A DNA stretch of 64,000 bases from contig NZ_CP046507.1 of assembly GCF_009741445.1 (NCBI RefSeq), positions 2,542,001-2,606,000 of the forward strand, written 5' to 3'. Each line of letters starts with the position of its first letter. Positions within the stretch are counted from its first letter, which is position 1. The notes under the pieces were generated by a model. It did no database searches. It was not told the DNA's origin and worked only from the letters and a program-made list of their open reading frames with translations. Source of the DNA: Mycobacterium avium subsp. avium. GTDB taxonomy: Bacteria; Actinomycetota; Actinomycetes; Mycobacteriales; Mycobacteriaceae. Position numbers and translations under genes: made by a program. Shown in pieces: positions 1-11,700 of this stretch.

Positions 1-474
1 TCTTGCCGGTGCCGGCCGGGCCCACCCCGAAGACGACGGTGTTGGCGTCGATGGCGTCGACGTAGCGCTTCTGGTTGAGCGTCTTGGGCCGGATCGTCTT
101 GCCGCGCCGCGACAGGATGTCCAGCGTGAGCACTTCGGCCGGTGACTCGTTGTCGGTGCCGGCCAGCATGGCGACGCTGTGCCGGACCACCTCCGGGGTC
201 AACGGCTGCCCACCGGCGACGATCGCGATCAGTTCGGAGATCACCCGTTCGGCGAGCGCGACGTCGGCGGGCTCACCGGAGATGGTGACGGTGTTGCCGC
301 GCACGTGTAGATCCGCGTCAAGGGTGCGTTCCAGTCCAGCGAGCGCAGGTTCTCGTCTGCCGAACCCAGCAGGCCCATGACGGAATGGGGCGGAACATTG
401 ATGCTGCTGCGAACTTGAGCGTCGGCCGACAGGGGTCCGGCTGCGTCAGCAGCGCTGGTCTCGCGGGGCGTCAC
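1..474 (-). pseudogene. phoH: PhoH-like ATPase, 3' part outside window, frameshifted
   Basis: PhoH-family P-loop ATPase (Rv2368c/PhoH1 type). The reading starts at a GTG at 474 and gives SSINVPPHSVMGLLGSADEN, the conserved N-terminus. From about 335 down to base 1 the family sequence continues in another frame (ERTLDADLHV, then NESPAEVLTLDILSRRGKTI, ending at the Walker A GPAGTGK at the window edge). The break is a tandem duplication of the 5-mer CTGGA (minus strand; 330-339). Removing one copy restores SLERTL, so as written the protein stops shortly after residue 50. It is either a real pseudogene or a sequence error. The role of PhoH in mycobacteria is not settled. The next gene upstream on this strand is rsmE, 112 bp away. 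Confidence 0.8.
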
Positions 475-586
475 GTGGTTTTCGATGCCTGCCTTGTGTG
501 AAGTGCTCGCCGATTCCGGCGTTTTCTAGCGTTTTTATCCTACCGCCGGGTCGACGCTGGCCCAATGTGCAGCGCGCGACGAGTCT

Positions 587-1348
587 TTACAGGCTCGGCG
601 GGTGGTCCCATCGTGGGGTCAGCACCCCCAGCGCACCGAGCGCCACGGCCGCGGCGGTCGACGTCCGCAGCACCTGCGGACCCAGCCGCACCGCCGTCGC
701 GCCCGCGTCGGACAACGCCGCCATCTCGTCGTCGGCGATCCCGCCCTCGGGACCGACCACCAACAACACCGATGTCGCTCCCGCGAGGTCGGCGTCGGCG
801 AGCCGCTCGGTGGCCGACTCGTGCAAGGCCAGCACCGTCGCGCCGCCGGCCACCTCGTCGCGGATGCGCGAGGTCAGCGCCGGGGTGGACAGCACCCCGT
901 CGACCAGCGGGATGTGCGCCCGGCGCGATTGCCGAGCCGCCGAACGGGCGACCGCACGCCAGCGGCGCAGACCTTTCTCGACCCGGGCGCCGTGCCAGTT
1001 GGCCACGCAGCGGGCGGCCTGCCAGGCCAGGAACCCGTCGGCCCCCGCCTCGGTGGCCAGCTCGATGGCCAGCTCCGATCGCGCCGACTTCGGCAGGGCC
1101 TGCACGACGGTCACCGGCGGGGTTCCGGGCGCGACGCTCCAGCGCTTGAGCACCCGCGCGCGCAGCCCGTCACGCCCGGCGTGCTCCACCTCGCAGTGCG
1201 CCAGGCCGCCGGCGCCGTCGCCGAGCACCAGTTGCTCGCCGGGGCGGATCCGCCGCACGCTGGCGGCATGAAACCCCTCGTCACCGCCCAGGACGGCCAG
1301 CGCGCCGGTCTCGGGCAGCGCGTCGGCGTAGAACAGGGTCGCGACCAT
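587..1348 (-). CDS. rsmE: 16S rRNA m3U1498 methyltransferase RsmE
   Basis: RsmE uses S-adenosylmethionine to methylate N3 of U1498 in 16S rRNA (SPOUT/trefoil-knot family, cytoplasmic). The 253-residue product has the usual length: an N-terminal PUA-like part (about 1-75), then the SPOUT domain with VVGPEGG near residue 200 and [11 protein letters not shown] near 225, the SAM-binding knot. It is the orthologue of Rv2372c. It lies 13 bp downstream of dnaJ2 in the same direction, so it is probably the last gene of the hrcA-dnaJ2-rsmE operon, a conserved actinobacterial arrangement. Confidence 0.93.
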   Translation of the reverse strand: MVATLFYADALPETGALAVLGGDEGFHAASVRRIRPGEQLVLGDGAGGLAHCEVEHAGRDGLRARVLKRWSVAPGTPPVTVVQALPKSARSELAIELATEAGADGFLAWQAARCVANWHGARVEKGLRRWRAVARSAARQSRRAHIPLVDGVLSTPALTSRIRDEVAGGATVLALHESATERLADADLAGATSVLLVVGPEGGIADDEMAALSDAGATAVRLGPQVLRTSTAAAVALGALGVLTPRWDHPPSL

Positions 1349-1361
1349 CGGCGCGCCTTGG

Positions 1362-2498
1362 CTAGCGTCCGGTGAACGTCTCGCGCAGCCGGCTGAACAG
1401 GCCGCCGCCGGCGTGGGTCGAGCGCACCTCGGGGACGTCGCGGCTGCGGCGGGCCTTCAGTTCGCGCAGCAGTTCGGTGTCGCGGGCGTCCAGGCGGGCG
1501 GGAACCACCACCTCGACGTGGACATGCAGATCACCGCGGGTGCCGGTGCGCAGGTGCGGCATCCCGTGGCCGCGCAGCGTGATGACCGAAGCCGGTTGGG
1601 TGCCCGGCGGAATGGTGATCTCGCTGACGCCGTCCAGGATGGCGTCGACGGTGACCGTGGCGCCCAGCGCCGCGTCGACCATCGGCACCGACACGGTGCA
1701 GTGCAGGTCGTCGCCTTCGCGGACGAAGACGTCGTGGCTCTGCTCGTACACCTCGACGTACAGGTCACCGGCCGGCCCGCCGCCGGGTCCCACCTCGCCC
1801 TGGGCGGCCAGCCGCACGCGCATGCCGTCGCCGACACCGGCGGGGATCTTGACGCTGATCTCCCGGCGGGCGCGCACCCGGCCGTCACCCATGCACTGGT
1901 GGCACGGGTCGGGGATGACGACCCCGACGCCGCGGCAGGTCGGACACGGCCGTGACGTCATCACCTGCCCCAGCAGGGAGCGCTGCACGGTCTGGACCTC
2001 GCCGCGACCACCACACGTGTCGCACGGCACCGGAGCCGAGTCGCCGTTGGTGCCCTTGCCCTGGCAGCGGTCACACAGCACAGCGGTGTCGACGGTGACC
2101 TGCTTGGTGACGCCGGTCGCGCACTCTTCGAGATCGAGCCGCATCCGCAGCAGCGAATCCGAGCCGGGCCGTACCCGCCCGATCGGACCTCGGGAGGTCG
2201 CGCCACCGCTGAAGCCGCCACCGAAGAAGGCCTCGAACACGTCGCCCAGGCCCCCGAAACCGCCGCCGGCCGCGGCCGCATTCTCCATCGGATCGCCGCC
2301 CAGGTCGACGATCCGCCGCTTCTCGGGGTCGCTCAGCACCTCGTAAGCGACGCTGATTTCCTTGAACTTCGCCTGCGCGGCCTCATCGGGGTTGACGTCG
2401 GGATGCAGTTCGCGCGCCAACTTGCGGTACGCGCGCTTGATCTCCGCGTCACCGGCGTTTCTGCTCACGCCGAGCAGCCCGTAATAATCGCGTGCCAC
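1362..2498 (-). CDS. dnaJ2: Chaperone protein DnaJ2
   Basis: Hsp40 co-chaperone that stimulates DnaK ATPase activity and delivers unfolded clients. The 378 residues run in the standard order: J domain (1-70) with the HPD tripeptide in [10 protein letters not shown], a Gly/Phe-rich linker (about 75-105), four CxxCxGxG zinc repeats ([32 protein letters not shown], about 145-215) and the C-terminal substrate-binding beta domains. The start is GTG at 2498 (revcomp), preceded by GGAGAG. It is 56 bp downstream of hrcA, consistent with a heat-shock operon in which HrcA is the first gene. Confidence 0.96.
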   Translation of the reverse strand: MARDYYGLLGVSRNAGDAEIKRAYRKLARELHPDVNPDEAAQAKFKEISVAYEVLSDPEKRRIVDLGGDPMENAAAAGGGFGGLGDVFEAFFGGGFSGGATSRGPIGRVRPGSDSLLRMRLDLEECATGVTKQVTVDTAVLCDRCQGKGTNGDSAPVPCDTCGGRGEVQTVQRSLLGQVMTSRPCPTCRGVGVVIPDPCHQCMGDGRVRARREISVKIPAGVGDGMRVRLAAQGEVGPGGGPAGDLYVEVYEQSHDVFVREGDDLHCTVSVPMVDAALGATVTVDAILDGVSEITIPPGTQPASVITLRGHGMPHLRTGTRGDLHVHVEVVVPARLDARDTELLRELKARRSRDVPEVRSTHAGGGLFSRLRETFTGR

Positions 2499-2554
2499 GC
2501 CTGACTCTCCTATACCTGGTCTTCTCCGCGCCTACCCACACTGCGGGTGCGCGT

Positions 2555-3592
<1,038 letters not shown>

Positions 3593-3757
3593 TCACCTCC
3601 TTCGATACCGCTTTGACCCGGTTCATTTTACGGTCTCGGGCGCCGTCGCCCGCACCGGTGGAGCGCGAGCGTCTGCTCGCCGGGACGGCCAGTGTCCGGC
3701 TAGCCTTTCCAGCATGAACCGGTCGGGCCACAGCTATGCGTCGGGGGAGATCGGCCA

Positions 3758-4072
3758 ATGATTTTCAAGGGCGTGCGCGACGGCAAACCGTATCCCGAGC
3801 ACAACCTGTCCTATCGGGATTGGTCCCAGATACCGCCGCAACAGATCCGGCTCGACGAATTGGTCACCACCACAACGGTGCTCGCGCTGGACCGCCTGCT
3901 CTCGGAGGACTCCACCTTCTACGGCGACCTGTTCCCGCACGCGGTGCGGTGGAAGGGCACCACCTATCTCGAGGACGGCCTGCACCGCGCGGTGCGCGCG
4001 GCGCTGCGGAACCGCACCGTGCTTCACGCCCGCGTGTTCGACATGGACATGCCCCTGGGCCAACCCGGGTGA
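3758..4072 (+). CDS. Conserved hypothetical protein, Rv2375-like
   Basis: 104-residue cytoplasmic protein, orthologous by position and sequence to Rv2375 between hrcA and cfp2. The start ATG has a GGGGGAG ribosome site. The sequence is largely hydrophilic. The stretch YLEDGLHRAVRAALRNRTV weakly recalls the DGHHR-type core of ParB/sulfiredoxin-fold proteins, but this is only a resemblance and I assign no activity. It is transcribed divergently from hrcA. Confidence 0.85.
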   Translation: MIFKGVRDGKPYPEHNLSYRDWSQIPPQQIRLDELVTTTTVLALDRLLSEDSTFYGDLFPHAVRWKGTTYLEDGLHRAVRAALRNRTVLHARVFDMDMPLGQPG

Positions 4073-4155
4073 GTTAGTGGTCACGTTTGGGCCTTCCCGC
4101 GTGTCGACCTAGTGAGGACGTTGGTTCACGACCACAACTTGCCGGGAGGATCGCC

Positions 4156-4752
4156 ATGCCACGGCTACAGGGAGTCTCCGACCGCGACGCCGGCCTGGGC
4201 GCCAAGATCGCCTTCTTCTTCACCAGGCGCAAGCTCGCGCAGATGACCGGGCTGGAAACCGCGGGAATGCTGGAACCGCTGCGGATGTATGCCCACATCC
4301 CGAGACTGCTCAACGCCTACGGCAAGTTGGAGCAGGCCGAATCGAAGCTGGACGTTCTCAGTCCGCGCCACCGCGCGCTGGCGGAGCTGAAATCGGCGAC
4401 GACGGTGCGCTGCGAATACTGCATAGACCTCGGCTCGCAGATCGCCCGGCAATGGGGCATCACCGACGAAGAGCTGCTGGGGATGGCCAATTATCGGGAC
4501 GCGCCGTGCTTTTCCGACCTCGACAAACTGATCCTCGAATACGCGACCGCGATCAGCCGCACCCCCGTCGAGGTGAGCGATGAACTTTTCGAGGCGCTGC
4601 GCGCGCACTTCGACACCGCCCAACTGGTCGGCCTGACCCACGTCATCACGCTGGGCAATCTGCGCGCCCGCTTCAACATCGCGCTCGACATCGGGTCGTC
4701 GGGCTTTTCCGGCGACCGCGTGTGCGCCCTGCCGGAGACCGGTCGCCCGTGA
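4156..4752 (+). CDS. Carboxymuconolactone decarboxylase (AhpD-like) family protein
   Basis: 198-residue protein of the CMD/AhpD fold, with the redox CxxC as CEYC in ATTVRCEYCIDLGSQIARQ (about residue 82). AhpD itself uses this pair for peroxide reduction; the His often found after the CxxC is not obvious here. ATG 4156 was chosen because GGGAGG lies 6-8 bp upstream; an upstream in-frame extension lacks a ribosome site. It overlaps the next gene by 4 bp (GTGA). Pairing of a CMD/COE protein with an ECF41 sigma factor is the hallmark of ECF41 loci, so this is probably the target or functional partner of that sigma factor. Confidence 0.88.
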   Translation: MPRLQGVSDRDAGLGAKIAFFFTRRKLAQMTGLETAGMLEPLRMYAHIPRLLNAYGKLEQAESKLDVLSPRHRALAELKSATTVRCEYCIDLGSQIARQWGITDEELLGMANYRDAPCFSDLDKLILEYATAISRTPVEVSDELFEALRAHFDTAQLVGLTHVITLGNLRARFNIALDIGSSGFSGDRVCALPETGRP

Positions 4753-5660
4753 CCAATCCCGATGCGTCCGCGCCGTCATCGCCGTCACTGCGGGCATTGA
4801 CGGCGCGCTTCGAGGCGGCCCGGCCGCGGTTGGGCGCCCTCGCCTATCGCATGCTGGGCTCGTTCGAGGACGCCCAGGACGCCGTGCAGGAGGCCTGGCT
4901 GCGGTTGAGCGGCAGCTCCGGGGAGATCGTCAACCCCGACGCGTGGCTGACCACCGTGGTCGCCCGCATCTGCCTGAACATGTTGCGCGAGCGCCGAACT
5001 CACGGCGGCGAGGAGCTGAGCGTCCGCCTGCCCGACCCGATCGTGGAAGCCGACGAGGAATTCGATCCCGAACACCGCGCCATGCTGGCCGACGCGGTGG
5101 GGCTGGCGCTGTTCGTGGTGCTGGACACGCTGCCCCCGGCGGAGCGATTGGCCTTCGTGCTGCACGACGTCTTCAGCGTGCCGTTCGATCAGATCGCCAC
5201 CATCGTCGATCGGACGCCGGAGTCGGCCCGCAAGCTGGCCAGCCGGGCGCGCCGGCGGATCGAGCGGGCCGATCCGGTTCCCGACGGCGACCTGGCCGCC
5301 CAACGCGAGGTGGTGGACGCCTTCTTCGCGGCGGGCCGCAGTGGTGACTTCGAGCGTTTGGTGTCGGTGCTGCATCCCGAGGTGGTGCTGCGAGGTGACT
5401 TCGGCCCGGCCGCGGCGGCGTTCCGGGCCGACGGTGCGGCCTCGGTGGCCAGGCTGGCCCGAAGCTACGCCGGGCCCGACCGCGAGGTGCGCGCCGCGAC
5501 CGTCAACGGCGCCGCCGGCGCCGTCATCTTCGTCGCCGGACACGCGGCGTCCGTCATGGGATTCGTGGTGCGGGGCGGCCGGATCCGGGAGATCGATGTG
5601 CTGGCGGATCCGGCACGCATCGCGAAATTAGGCCTGCGCGCCCCCGGCGCCGATCACTGA
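4749..5660 (+). CDS. ECF41-type RNA polymerase sigma factor (SigJ-like)
   Basis: Extracytoplasmic-function sigma factor of 303 residues. Region 2 is about 10-85 ([20 protein letters not shown]), region 4 about 115-175 ([19 protein letters not shown] followed by the HTH), and a SnoaL/NTF2-like domain about 185-285. The C-terminal domain replaces an anti-sigma factor in this group and modulates activity. The start is GTG 4749, overlapping the stop of the CMD gene as GTGA, so translation is coupled. The linker has RLPDPIV where the family usually has WLPEP, and the glycine-rich DGGG motif of the C-domain is not evident (LRGDFGPA), so the regulatory interface may differ. Its 3' end overlaps the convergent cfp2 stop. 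Confidence 0.87.
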   Translation: MTNPDASAPSSPSLRALTARFEAARPRLGALAYRMLGSFEDAQDAVQEAWLRLSGSSGEIVNPDAWLTTVVARICLNMLRERRTHGGEELSVRLPDPIVEADEEFDPEHRAMLADAVGLALFVVLDTLPPAERLAFVLHDVFSVPFDQIATIVDRTPESARKLASRARRRIERADPVPDGDLAAQREVVDAFFAAGRSGDFERLVSVLHPEVVLRGDFGPAAAAFRADGAASVARLARSYAGPDREVRAATVNGAAGAVIFVAGHAASVMGFVVRGGRIREIDVLADPARIAKLGLRAPGADH

Positions 5661-6172
5661 CCGGCGGCCTGCAGCAGCTCCATCGCCGAGGCCCGCGACA
5701 GCACCCAGCCGCCCTGGTTGACGAAGGTGACGTTCTGGGTGACCGGGGACGTCAACTTGGGACCGGAGACCGACACGTCGGCGGTCGCCGAACCGGCGGC
5801 GGTGGGTTGGATGTTCGTCACGTCGAACGACAGCGGCAGGTCACCGTTTTTCGCGGCCTTCTGCAGCTTCTTGTCGGCGACGTGCGCCTCGATGCCGCTG
5901 ATGCCGCCCTGCACCAGGTTGCTCTTGTTGCTGAACGACACGCTCGGGTCGGCCAGGCTGTTGAGCAGGCCGGTCAGCTGATCGGGCGTTGGGACATTGG
6001 CGCCCGCGACCGGCTGCGCCGGCGGCGGATCCTGCGGAACCGGCGCGCCGATCGTGGCGAGCTGCACCCCCACCTGGGGGCTCGGCTCCGACATCGAGGT
6101 CAGGCCGGCGGCCGCGCCGCCGACGATCGCCAGAGCTGCCACGCTGGTGGCAAGGGTTTTGACAGTGTTCAT
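5654..6172 (-). CDS. cfp2: Secreted low-molecular-weight antigen, CFP2/MTB12 family
   Basis: Secreted protein of 172 residues, orthologous to Rv2376c (CFP2/MTB12). It has a Sec signal peptide ([19 protein letters not shown], then an Ala/Gly stretch), a Pro-rich segment ([11 protein letters not shown]) and the conserved MTB12 domain ([33 protein letters not shown]). The family fold is NTF2-like and its function is unknown. ATG 6172 is preferred over the in-frame start 7 codons earlier because GAAGGGGG lies directly upstream. It sits next to the mycobactin operon as in M. tuberculosis. Confidence 0.9.
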   Translation of the reverse strand: MNTVKTLATSVAALAIVGGAAAGLTSMSEPSPQVGVQLATIGAPVPQDPPPAQPVAGANVPTPDQLTGLLNSLADPSVSFSNKSNLVQGGISGIEAHVADKKLQKAAKNGDLPLSFDVTNIQPTAAGSATADVSVSGPKLTSPVTQNVTFVNQGGWVLSRASAMELLQAAGQ

Positions 6173-6344
6173 GGTTCCCCCTTCGGTGGGCACGAATCTC
6201 GACGCTCGGGTGGTGTCAGCGTGCCCGTTGCGTCTCGTACTTCGTGTCTCGGCACCGATACGTTACGGCCGCCCGTTGTGCGAACGACATGAGCACCCTG
6301 TGCGCCGGCTGTGCGGGCGTTTTACCGGTGGCCGAAGATGCCAA

Positions 6345-6378
6345 ACCCCATGCGCCGCCAGGAGGCGACGCATGGGGT
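6345..6378 (-). terminator. Strong hairpin between the two cfp2-like genes
   Basis: Perfect 10-bp inverted repeat ACCCCATGCG / CGCATGGGGT with an inner CGCC/GGCG pairing around an AGGA loop. It lies 75 bp downstream of the 6453 gene's stop. No T-run follows, as is usual for mycobacterial hairpin terminators. Confidence 0.65.
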
Positions 6379-6452
6379 GTCCTCGAGTGTCGGAACGTCC
6401 GGCGAACCCGCCGGACTGGCTTCGGGTTTGCGCGGCAGGCACCGCGCGGTCA

Positions 6453-6989
6453 TCAGTTGGTGGCGGTCGCGGCCTGTATCAGCGCGATCGCCGCGTCGTG
6501 CTGCAGCACCCAGTTCCCACCCTGGTTGACGAACGCGAGGTGCTTGGTCACCGGGCCGGCGAACTTCGGGCCCGTGATGGCGACGTCGGCCTGGGCCATG
6601 TTCGGACCCGCCGGCGCGATGTTCGTCACGTTGAACTGCTCGGGAAAGTTCCCGTTGCGGTAGGCCTTTCGCAGGTCGTGGTCGGCCACCATGCCCTCGT
6701 TTTGGCTGACGCCGTTTTCAACGAAGTTGGCCTTCTCCCTGTAGTTGACGCCGGGGTCGGTTACCTGGTTGCACAGAGTGGCCAACTGATCGGCCGTCGG
6801 CAACTGGCCCGGCGCACCCGGCGGCGGGGGCGGAGGCGGCGGCGGGTCCTGCGGCAGTGGCGCGCCGACCGCAGCCAGTTGCACATGATCCAGACCCATC
6901 GGTGCTGCAATGGAAGCCACACCGGCGGCGGCGCCGCCAATGGCGGTCAGCGCCGCCACGCCCGTGGCAATGGACTTCACGGAATTCAC
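6453..6989 (-). CDS. Second CFP2/MTB12-family secreted protein
   Basis: 178-residue paralogue of the neighbouring cfp2. It has a signal peptide (VNSVKSIATGVAALTAIGG), a Pro/Gly-rich spacer (DPPPPPPPPPGAPGQLP) and the MTB12 domain (HLAFVNQGGNWVLQHDAAIA). The GTG at 6989 is chosen because AAGGGGG precedes it by 5-6 bp, the same leader arrangement as cfp2; the longer in-frame start has no ribosome site and would bury the signal peptide. It is a tandem duplicate that has diverged strongly. The 249 bp upstream, between this gene and the end of mbtH, probably holds its own promoter. Confidence 0.85.
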   Translation of the reverse strand: MNSVKSIATGVAALTAIGGAAAGVASIAAPMGLDHVQLAAVGAPLPQDPPPPPPPPPGAPGQLPTADQLATLCNQVTDPGVNYREKANFVENGVSQNEGMVADHDLRKAYRNGNFPEQFNVTNIAPAGPNMAQADVAITGPKFAGPVTKHLAFVNQGGNWVLQHDAAIALIQAATATN

Positions 6990-7238
6990 AGGTCCCCCTT
7001 CGATGCACATGGACCGTGGCGGAAATCTTGGGGATCGCCGCACACGGTCACACGTCTTCATGGTTGAAGATGGTGTAAGTGTGCCCTGTGACTCCGGAAT
7101 TTGTGTCTCAAGTTGGTCACGTTACGACGACGCTACGGCGGCGATGCGGGAAATACCCCGAATAGCCTTGTAGCGCAGGCGTGTAGCGGCTGGGAAATCA
7201 CCCTCTGCCTACATAGTGCAAGACCCTGCAGTGGGCTC

Positions 7239-7454
7239 TTACTCCCCCGCGAGCGCCTCAATCAGGCTCTTGGGGCGGATATCTGACCAGTTCTGCTCCA
7301 CGTACTCCAGGCAGTCCGCGCGGCTTGCTTCACCGAAGACCACCCGCCAGCCGGACGGCGTGTCGGCGAAGGTCGGCCAGAGGCTGTGCTGGTTCTCGTC
7401 ATTGGCGAGCACCACGAAGGTGGCGTTGTCGTCGTCAAAGGGGTTGGCGCTCAT
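7239..7454 (-). CDS. mbtH: MbtH, NRPS adenylation-domain activator
   Basis: 71-residue founding member of the MbtH-like family, small proteins that bind NRPS adenylation domains and activate or stabilise them. The signature is intact: [20 protein letters not shown], the family Ser-Leu-Trp ([14 protein letters not shown]), and the C-terminal WSDIRPKSL. Of two adjacent ATGs the second (7454) has the better distance from AAGGAGA and gives the same length as M. tuberculosis MbtH. It overlaps the end of mbtG by about 20 bp and closes the mbtB operon. Confidence 0.96.
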   Translation of the reverse strand: MSANPFDDDNATFVVLANDENQHSLWPTFADTPSGWRVVFGEASRADCLEYVEQNWSDIRPKSLIEALAGE

Positions 7455-8721
7455 CATGTCTCCTTGTCAGGGGATACGCGGACGGGCTGACGGTGGAACC
7501 CAACACCCGATCGGATAGCAGCCCCAAGCAGCTCAGGTTCGGGAATCCGGGGCCCTGGGTGAGTCCGGACAGGTTCGGCAGGAACAACTTAGGGGTGACG
7601 TCTGTGACGGACAGGTCATAACCTATAGCCTCCTGCAGCCGCTCCGAGGTCAGGGGCCCACCCAGGCCGAGTTCGAGCAGATCAAGCGCGTCCTGGCTGA
7701 ACAACGGTGCGAACCACAGCGAGTCGGCGCCGGAGCCGTCGATGACGAGATCAAACCCGTGGACCGTCTCGAGGTTCTCGCTTCCTCGGTTGGTGGACAA
7801 CGTCAGCCGGATCTGCCCCTGCCTGCCCACCGCGTGGGCGACGCGGCCCCGCAGGTGGTGGATGCGGTCATCGGCCAGCAACGCCTCCTGCACGTTCGAC
7901 GAAAACACCCCCCGGTCCGTGCGGGCCAAGGCATCACGACGTTCGGCCAGCGTGAGGGCCGGCCAGTTGGTCGGATCGGAGAACAGCGAGTTCTCGAAAT
8001 ACCCCTCGCCGCGCGTGAACAGCGTCGCCTGGGGGGAGATGACGGTGATGCTCGAGACCCGGTGCCGGAACAGCTCATTGAGCATCGCGGCGGCCGTCTC
8101 ACCGCCGCCGATCACCGCGACCCGCTCCGCGCTGATCCGGTCGTGATTGGCGGCGCGGTCCCAGAACTGGGCGATCGAGAGGACGCGCGGATTGCCCGGA
8201 AGCAAGGACTTTTCGGCCTGGCCGGGGCCGGTGATCATCAACGCGTCGGCGTGCACGGTGGTCTCGTGGGTGTGGATCGCCCAGCGGTCCCCGGTGACGG
8301 CCAGCCGTTCGACCTCGCCGTGCACGACATTCATGCCCACGTGGTCGGCGACCCAGCTCAGATACTGGCTCCACCGCCGATGCGGCGGCGCCGGCCTGCC
8401 GCGGTCGATCCACTCGGCGAACGACGCCGTGGCGATCAGGTAGGACTGCCAGCTGTAGCGGGTCATCCGCTCGTCCAGCTCGGCGTTGCGGCGCGGCACC
8501 AGCGCCGAGCGGTAGGGAAAGCCGACGTCCTTTTCCGGGCTGGTGCCCAGCCGGTGCGCGCCGTCCGTCCAGCCGCCGCTGGCCTGCCAGTTCGCCGCGA
8601 CGCCGATGCGTTCCACGGCGACCACGTCCGGAACCTCGACGCCCATGTCGCGCAATACCGACGCCTTGGCGGCGACGGCCACCGCCTTGGCGCCGGCGCC
8701 CACGATCGCGAGTGTGCTCAT
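7435..8721 (-). CDS. mbtG: MbtG, lysine N6-hydroxylase
   Basis: FAD- and NADPH-dependent flavin monooxygenase that hydroxylates the epsilon nitrogen of the mycobactin lysines, creating the hydroxamate iron ligands. At 428 residues it matches M. tuberculosis MbtG (about 431). The FAD-binding N-terminus is [20 protein letters not shown], and a second dinucleotide-binding motif, [14 protein letters not shown], lies near residue 205. The start ATG 8721 overlaps the mbtF stop (ATGA), so translation is coupled; the longer upstream frame runs into mbtF and is rejected. Confidence 0.95.
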   Translation of the reverse strand: MSTLAIVGAGAKAVAVAAKASVLRDMGVEVPDVVAVERIGVAANWQASGGWTDGAHRLGTSPEKDVGFPYRSALVPRRNAELDERMTRYSWQSYLIATASFAEWIDRGRPAPPHRRWSQYLSWVADHVGMNVVHGEVERLAVTGDRWAIHTHETTVHADALMITGPGQAEKSLLPGNPRVLSIAQFWDRAANHDRISAERVAVIGGGETAAAMLNELFRHRVSSITVISPQATLFTRGEGYFENSLFSDPTNWPALTLAERRDALARTDRGVFSSNVQEALLADDRIHHLRGRVAHAVGRQGQIRLTLSTNRGSENLETVHGFDLVIDGSGADSLWFAPLFSQDALDLLELGLGGPLTSERLQEAIGYDLSVTDVTPKLFLPNLSGLTQGPGFPNLSCLGLLSDRVLGSTVSPSAYPLTRRHDERQPL

Positions 8722-11700
8722 TTCACCACCTCCCGCAGTGAATCGATCCAAAGTCCTTGCAGCGCGGTGACGTCCGCGTCCGTGAGAATGTCGGGCAGCG
8801 CGCGCCACTGGGCCGCCAGCACCCGCTCCCCGCCGTATGTCAGCACCATCGCCGCGATGGTGAGCTCGTGGCGCACCGCCAGCTCGGGCTCGGGCACGGG
8901 CGACACCCCGGCGAGCAGCTCGCGTTCGAGCGTCAGCCCGGTGCCGCCGTCGGTGTGGGCGGCGCCAAGGTAATTCAGCAGCAGTTGCGGCGGCGGGAAG
9001 CCGGCGAGCCGCGCGGCGGTGTCGTCCCGCAGGTAGCGCAGCAACCCGAAGTCGAGGCCATCGCCGGGGATCGCGGCCAACTTCTCCGCCACCTTGTGCG
9101 GGTCGTCGGAGTCGAGCCGCACCGGGTAGATGGAGCTGAGCAGGCCCACCGTGTCACCGGTGTCGATGGTGTGCGCACCGGGCCCATCGACCAAACTGTC
9201 CGCGCGGCCATGGGTTTCGAGCGCCAGCAGCGGAGGCGGGGTCGCCTGACCGCGTAGCCGGCGCCAGCTGGTCACCGTCGCCACGGTGGCGGCGACCAGC
9301 AGTGTGGGCAACGCCAGACCCGAATTCAGCAGCCGGCGGGTGAGGTCGGCGTCGGTCGCGACGTTGCGGACGATCAGATCGCGGGCCCGATCGCGGTCCG
9401 GGTCGAGCCGCCGGGCGCCGAGGTCGGGGTCGTCGCCGTCCAACTCCGACGCCCAGTACGGCGCGGTGTCCAAGGCGTGCGCCCGCGCGGTGAGCGCCTC
9501 GGCCCAGCGCCGATAGCTGGTGTGTTCCCGTACGGGGGCCGGTGCGTGACCGGTCGCCACCGCGGTCAGGGCGGCACCGAGTTCACCGAGGATCACCCGC
9601 CACGACGCCGGGTCCAGCGCCACGACGTGCGCGGCCAGCAACAGCACGCTCTCGCCGGCCGGGGGCCGGAGCCACACCGCGGCCAGCAGCGTTCCCCGTT
9701 CGGGGTCCAACCGGTCGACGGCCCGGGCGACGTGGGCCGGTACCGCCGCGGCCAGCTCTTTATCCACCTCAACTTCTTCGACTGCCCCCAGGACGTCGGC
9801 GTCCGGCACCGGAACCAAGGTCATCGTGGAGCGGTCGACCCGGGTGCGCAGCACCTCGTGGCCGTTGATGATGCTTGCCAGCGCGGCGTCCAGCTGTTCG
9901 CGGCGCAGCGTCTCGGGCAGCCGGATGGCCTCGGTCTGGGCGAGCCGGCGCGGGTTGCCGTGCTCGTAGAGCCATCGGCCGTTGGGCAGCAACGGCATTG
10001 GCCCGGTTGCCTCGTCCACCTGCTGGGTGGCGGCCGCCGTTTCCGAGTCGATCGCTTCGGCCAGTTCGCGGATGTTGGTGCAGTCGAGGATGAGACGGGC
10101 GCGCAGCGCCATTCCGCGCGCCCGGGCCGCCTGCACCACCGACAACGCCACGATGCTGTCCAGTCCTAGCTGCAAAAAGTCCGCGGTGACGTCGACGCTC
10201 GGGTGCCCGAGCAGTTCGGCGAGCAGGTCGGCCAGCGCGGATTCCGTGGCGGTCTCGGGTGTTGCCGCGCCGCCGGCGGATTCGGCGACGTCGAAGGCGG
10301 CCAAGGTGGACTCGTCCAGTTTTCCGTTGGGGGTCAACGGGATTTCGTCGACCAAAACGATGCGCTGCGGCACCATGTAGCGCGGCAACCGGGTGCCGAG
10401 CATGGCCCGCAGTTCGGTGGCCGTCGGCTTGGCCCCCGTGGTATCGGTGGTCGCCACGTACGCGGTCAGCCGCGGGGCTCCCCGGTGCTGATGTACCAGC
10501 ACGCCGGCGTGCCGGACGGCGGGATGCGATTCGAGGGCGGCGGCGATCTCCCCGGGCTCGACGCGGTGGCCACGGATCTTCACCTGGGCGTCGGCGCGAC
10601 CGATGTATTGCACTGTGCCGTCGGGCAATCGGCGCACCAGGTCGCCCGTGCGGTACATCCGCTGCGCGGGCGCGAAGGGGTCGGCGACAAAGCGCGCCGC
10701 GGTCTCCCCCGCGCGGCCGATGTAGCCGCGGGCCAGCTGGGCGCCGCCCAGGTACAGTTCGCCCGTCGCGCCGCACGGCACCGGGCGCAGCCCGGAATCC
10801 AGCACGTATCCGCGGGTGTGCCGGGTCGGTCGGCCGATGCAGGGCTCGTCGTGCTCGGCGATCGCGGCGACCACCGCCTCGACCGTGGTCTCGGTCGGCC
10901 CGTAGCAGTTGTACGCCGTCATCGACGTGGCGTTGCACGCCTCGCGGATTCGGTCCCAGGCGGCGCTGCCGAGCGCCTCTCCCCCGAGCGCCAACACCGT
11001 CAACGGCACGTCGGTCAGCAGGCCGAACGCCTGCAGCTGGGCGAACATCGACGGGGTGGTGTCGATCATGTCGATGCCGTGCTCGGCGATCAGCGCGACC
11101 AGCGCCTCGGCATCGGTCTGGGTCTGCTCGTCGACCACATGCACGCCATGGCCGTCGAGCAGGGCGACCAACGGCTGCCAGGCGGCGTCGAAGGCGAACG
11201 ACCACGCGTGGGCGATGCGCAGCGGTCTGCCCAGTCTTGCGGCCGCGGGCCGCAGCACGCGGTCCAGATGGTCATCGGCGTACGCCCCCACCGCGCCATG
11301 GGTTCCGATGACGCCCTTGGGTTCTCCCGTGGTGCCCGAGGTGAACACGACATACGCGGCCCGCTCGGGCGCGACGTCGACCGGCGTGAAGTCGTCGTGC
11401 GGCCGGCCGGCCTCGAGGAGCTGTGCGGTCAGCTCGTCGTCCAGGACGATCGACGCGCCGGATTGGCGCAGGATCGAGGTGACCCGCTCCGGGGGCATCC
11501 CCGGCACCAGCGGCACGCACATGCCGCCCGCCTTGAGCACCGCGAGTATCGCGACGACGTACTGCGGACCGCGGAAAAGGCTTATGGCGACCGGTGTTTC
11601 GGGCGCGACGCCCTTGCGGGCGAGCTCGGCGGCCAGTCGGGTGGACCGGTCATCCAGCTCGCGATAGCTCAGCGTGCCACCCGCCCAGCTGACCGCCGGG

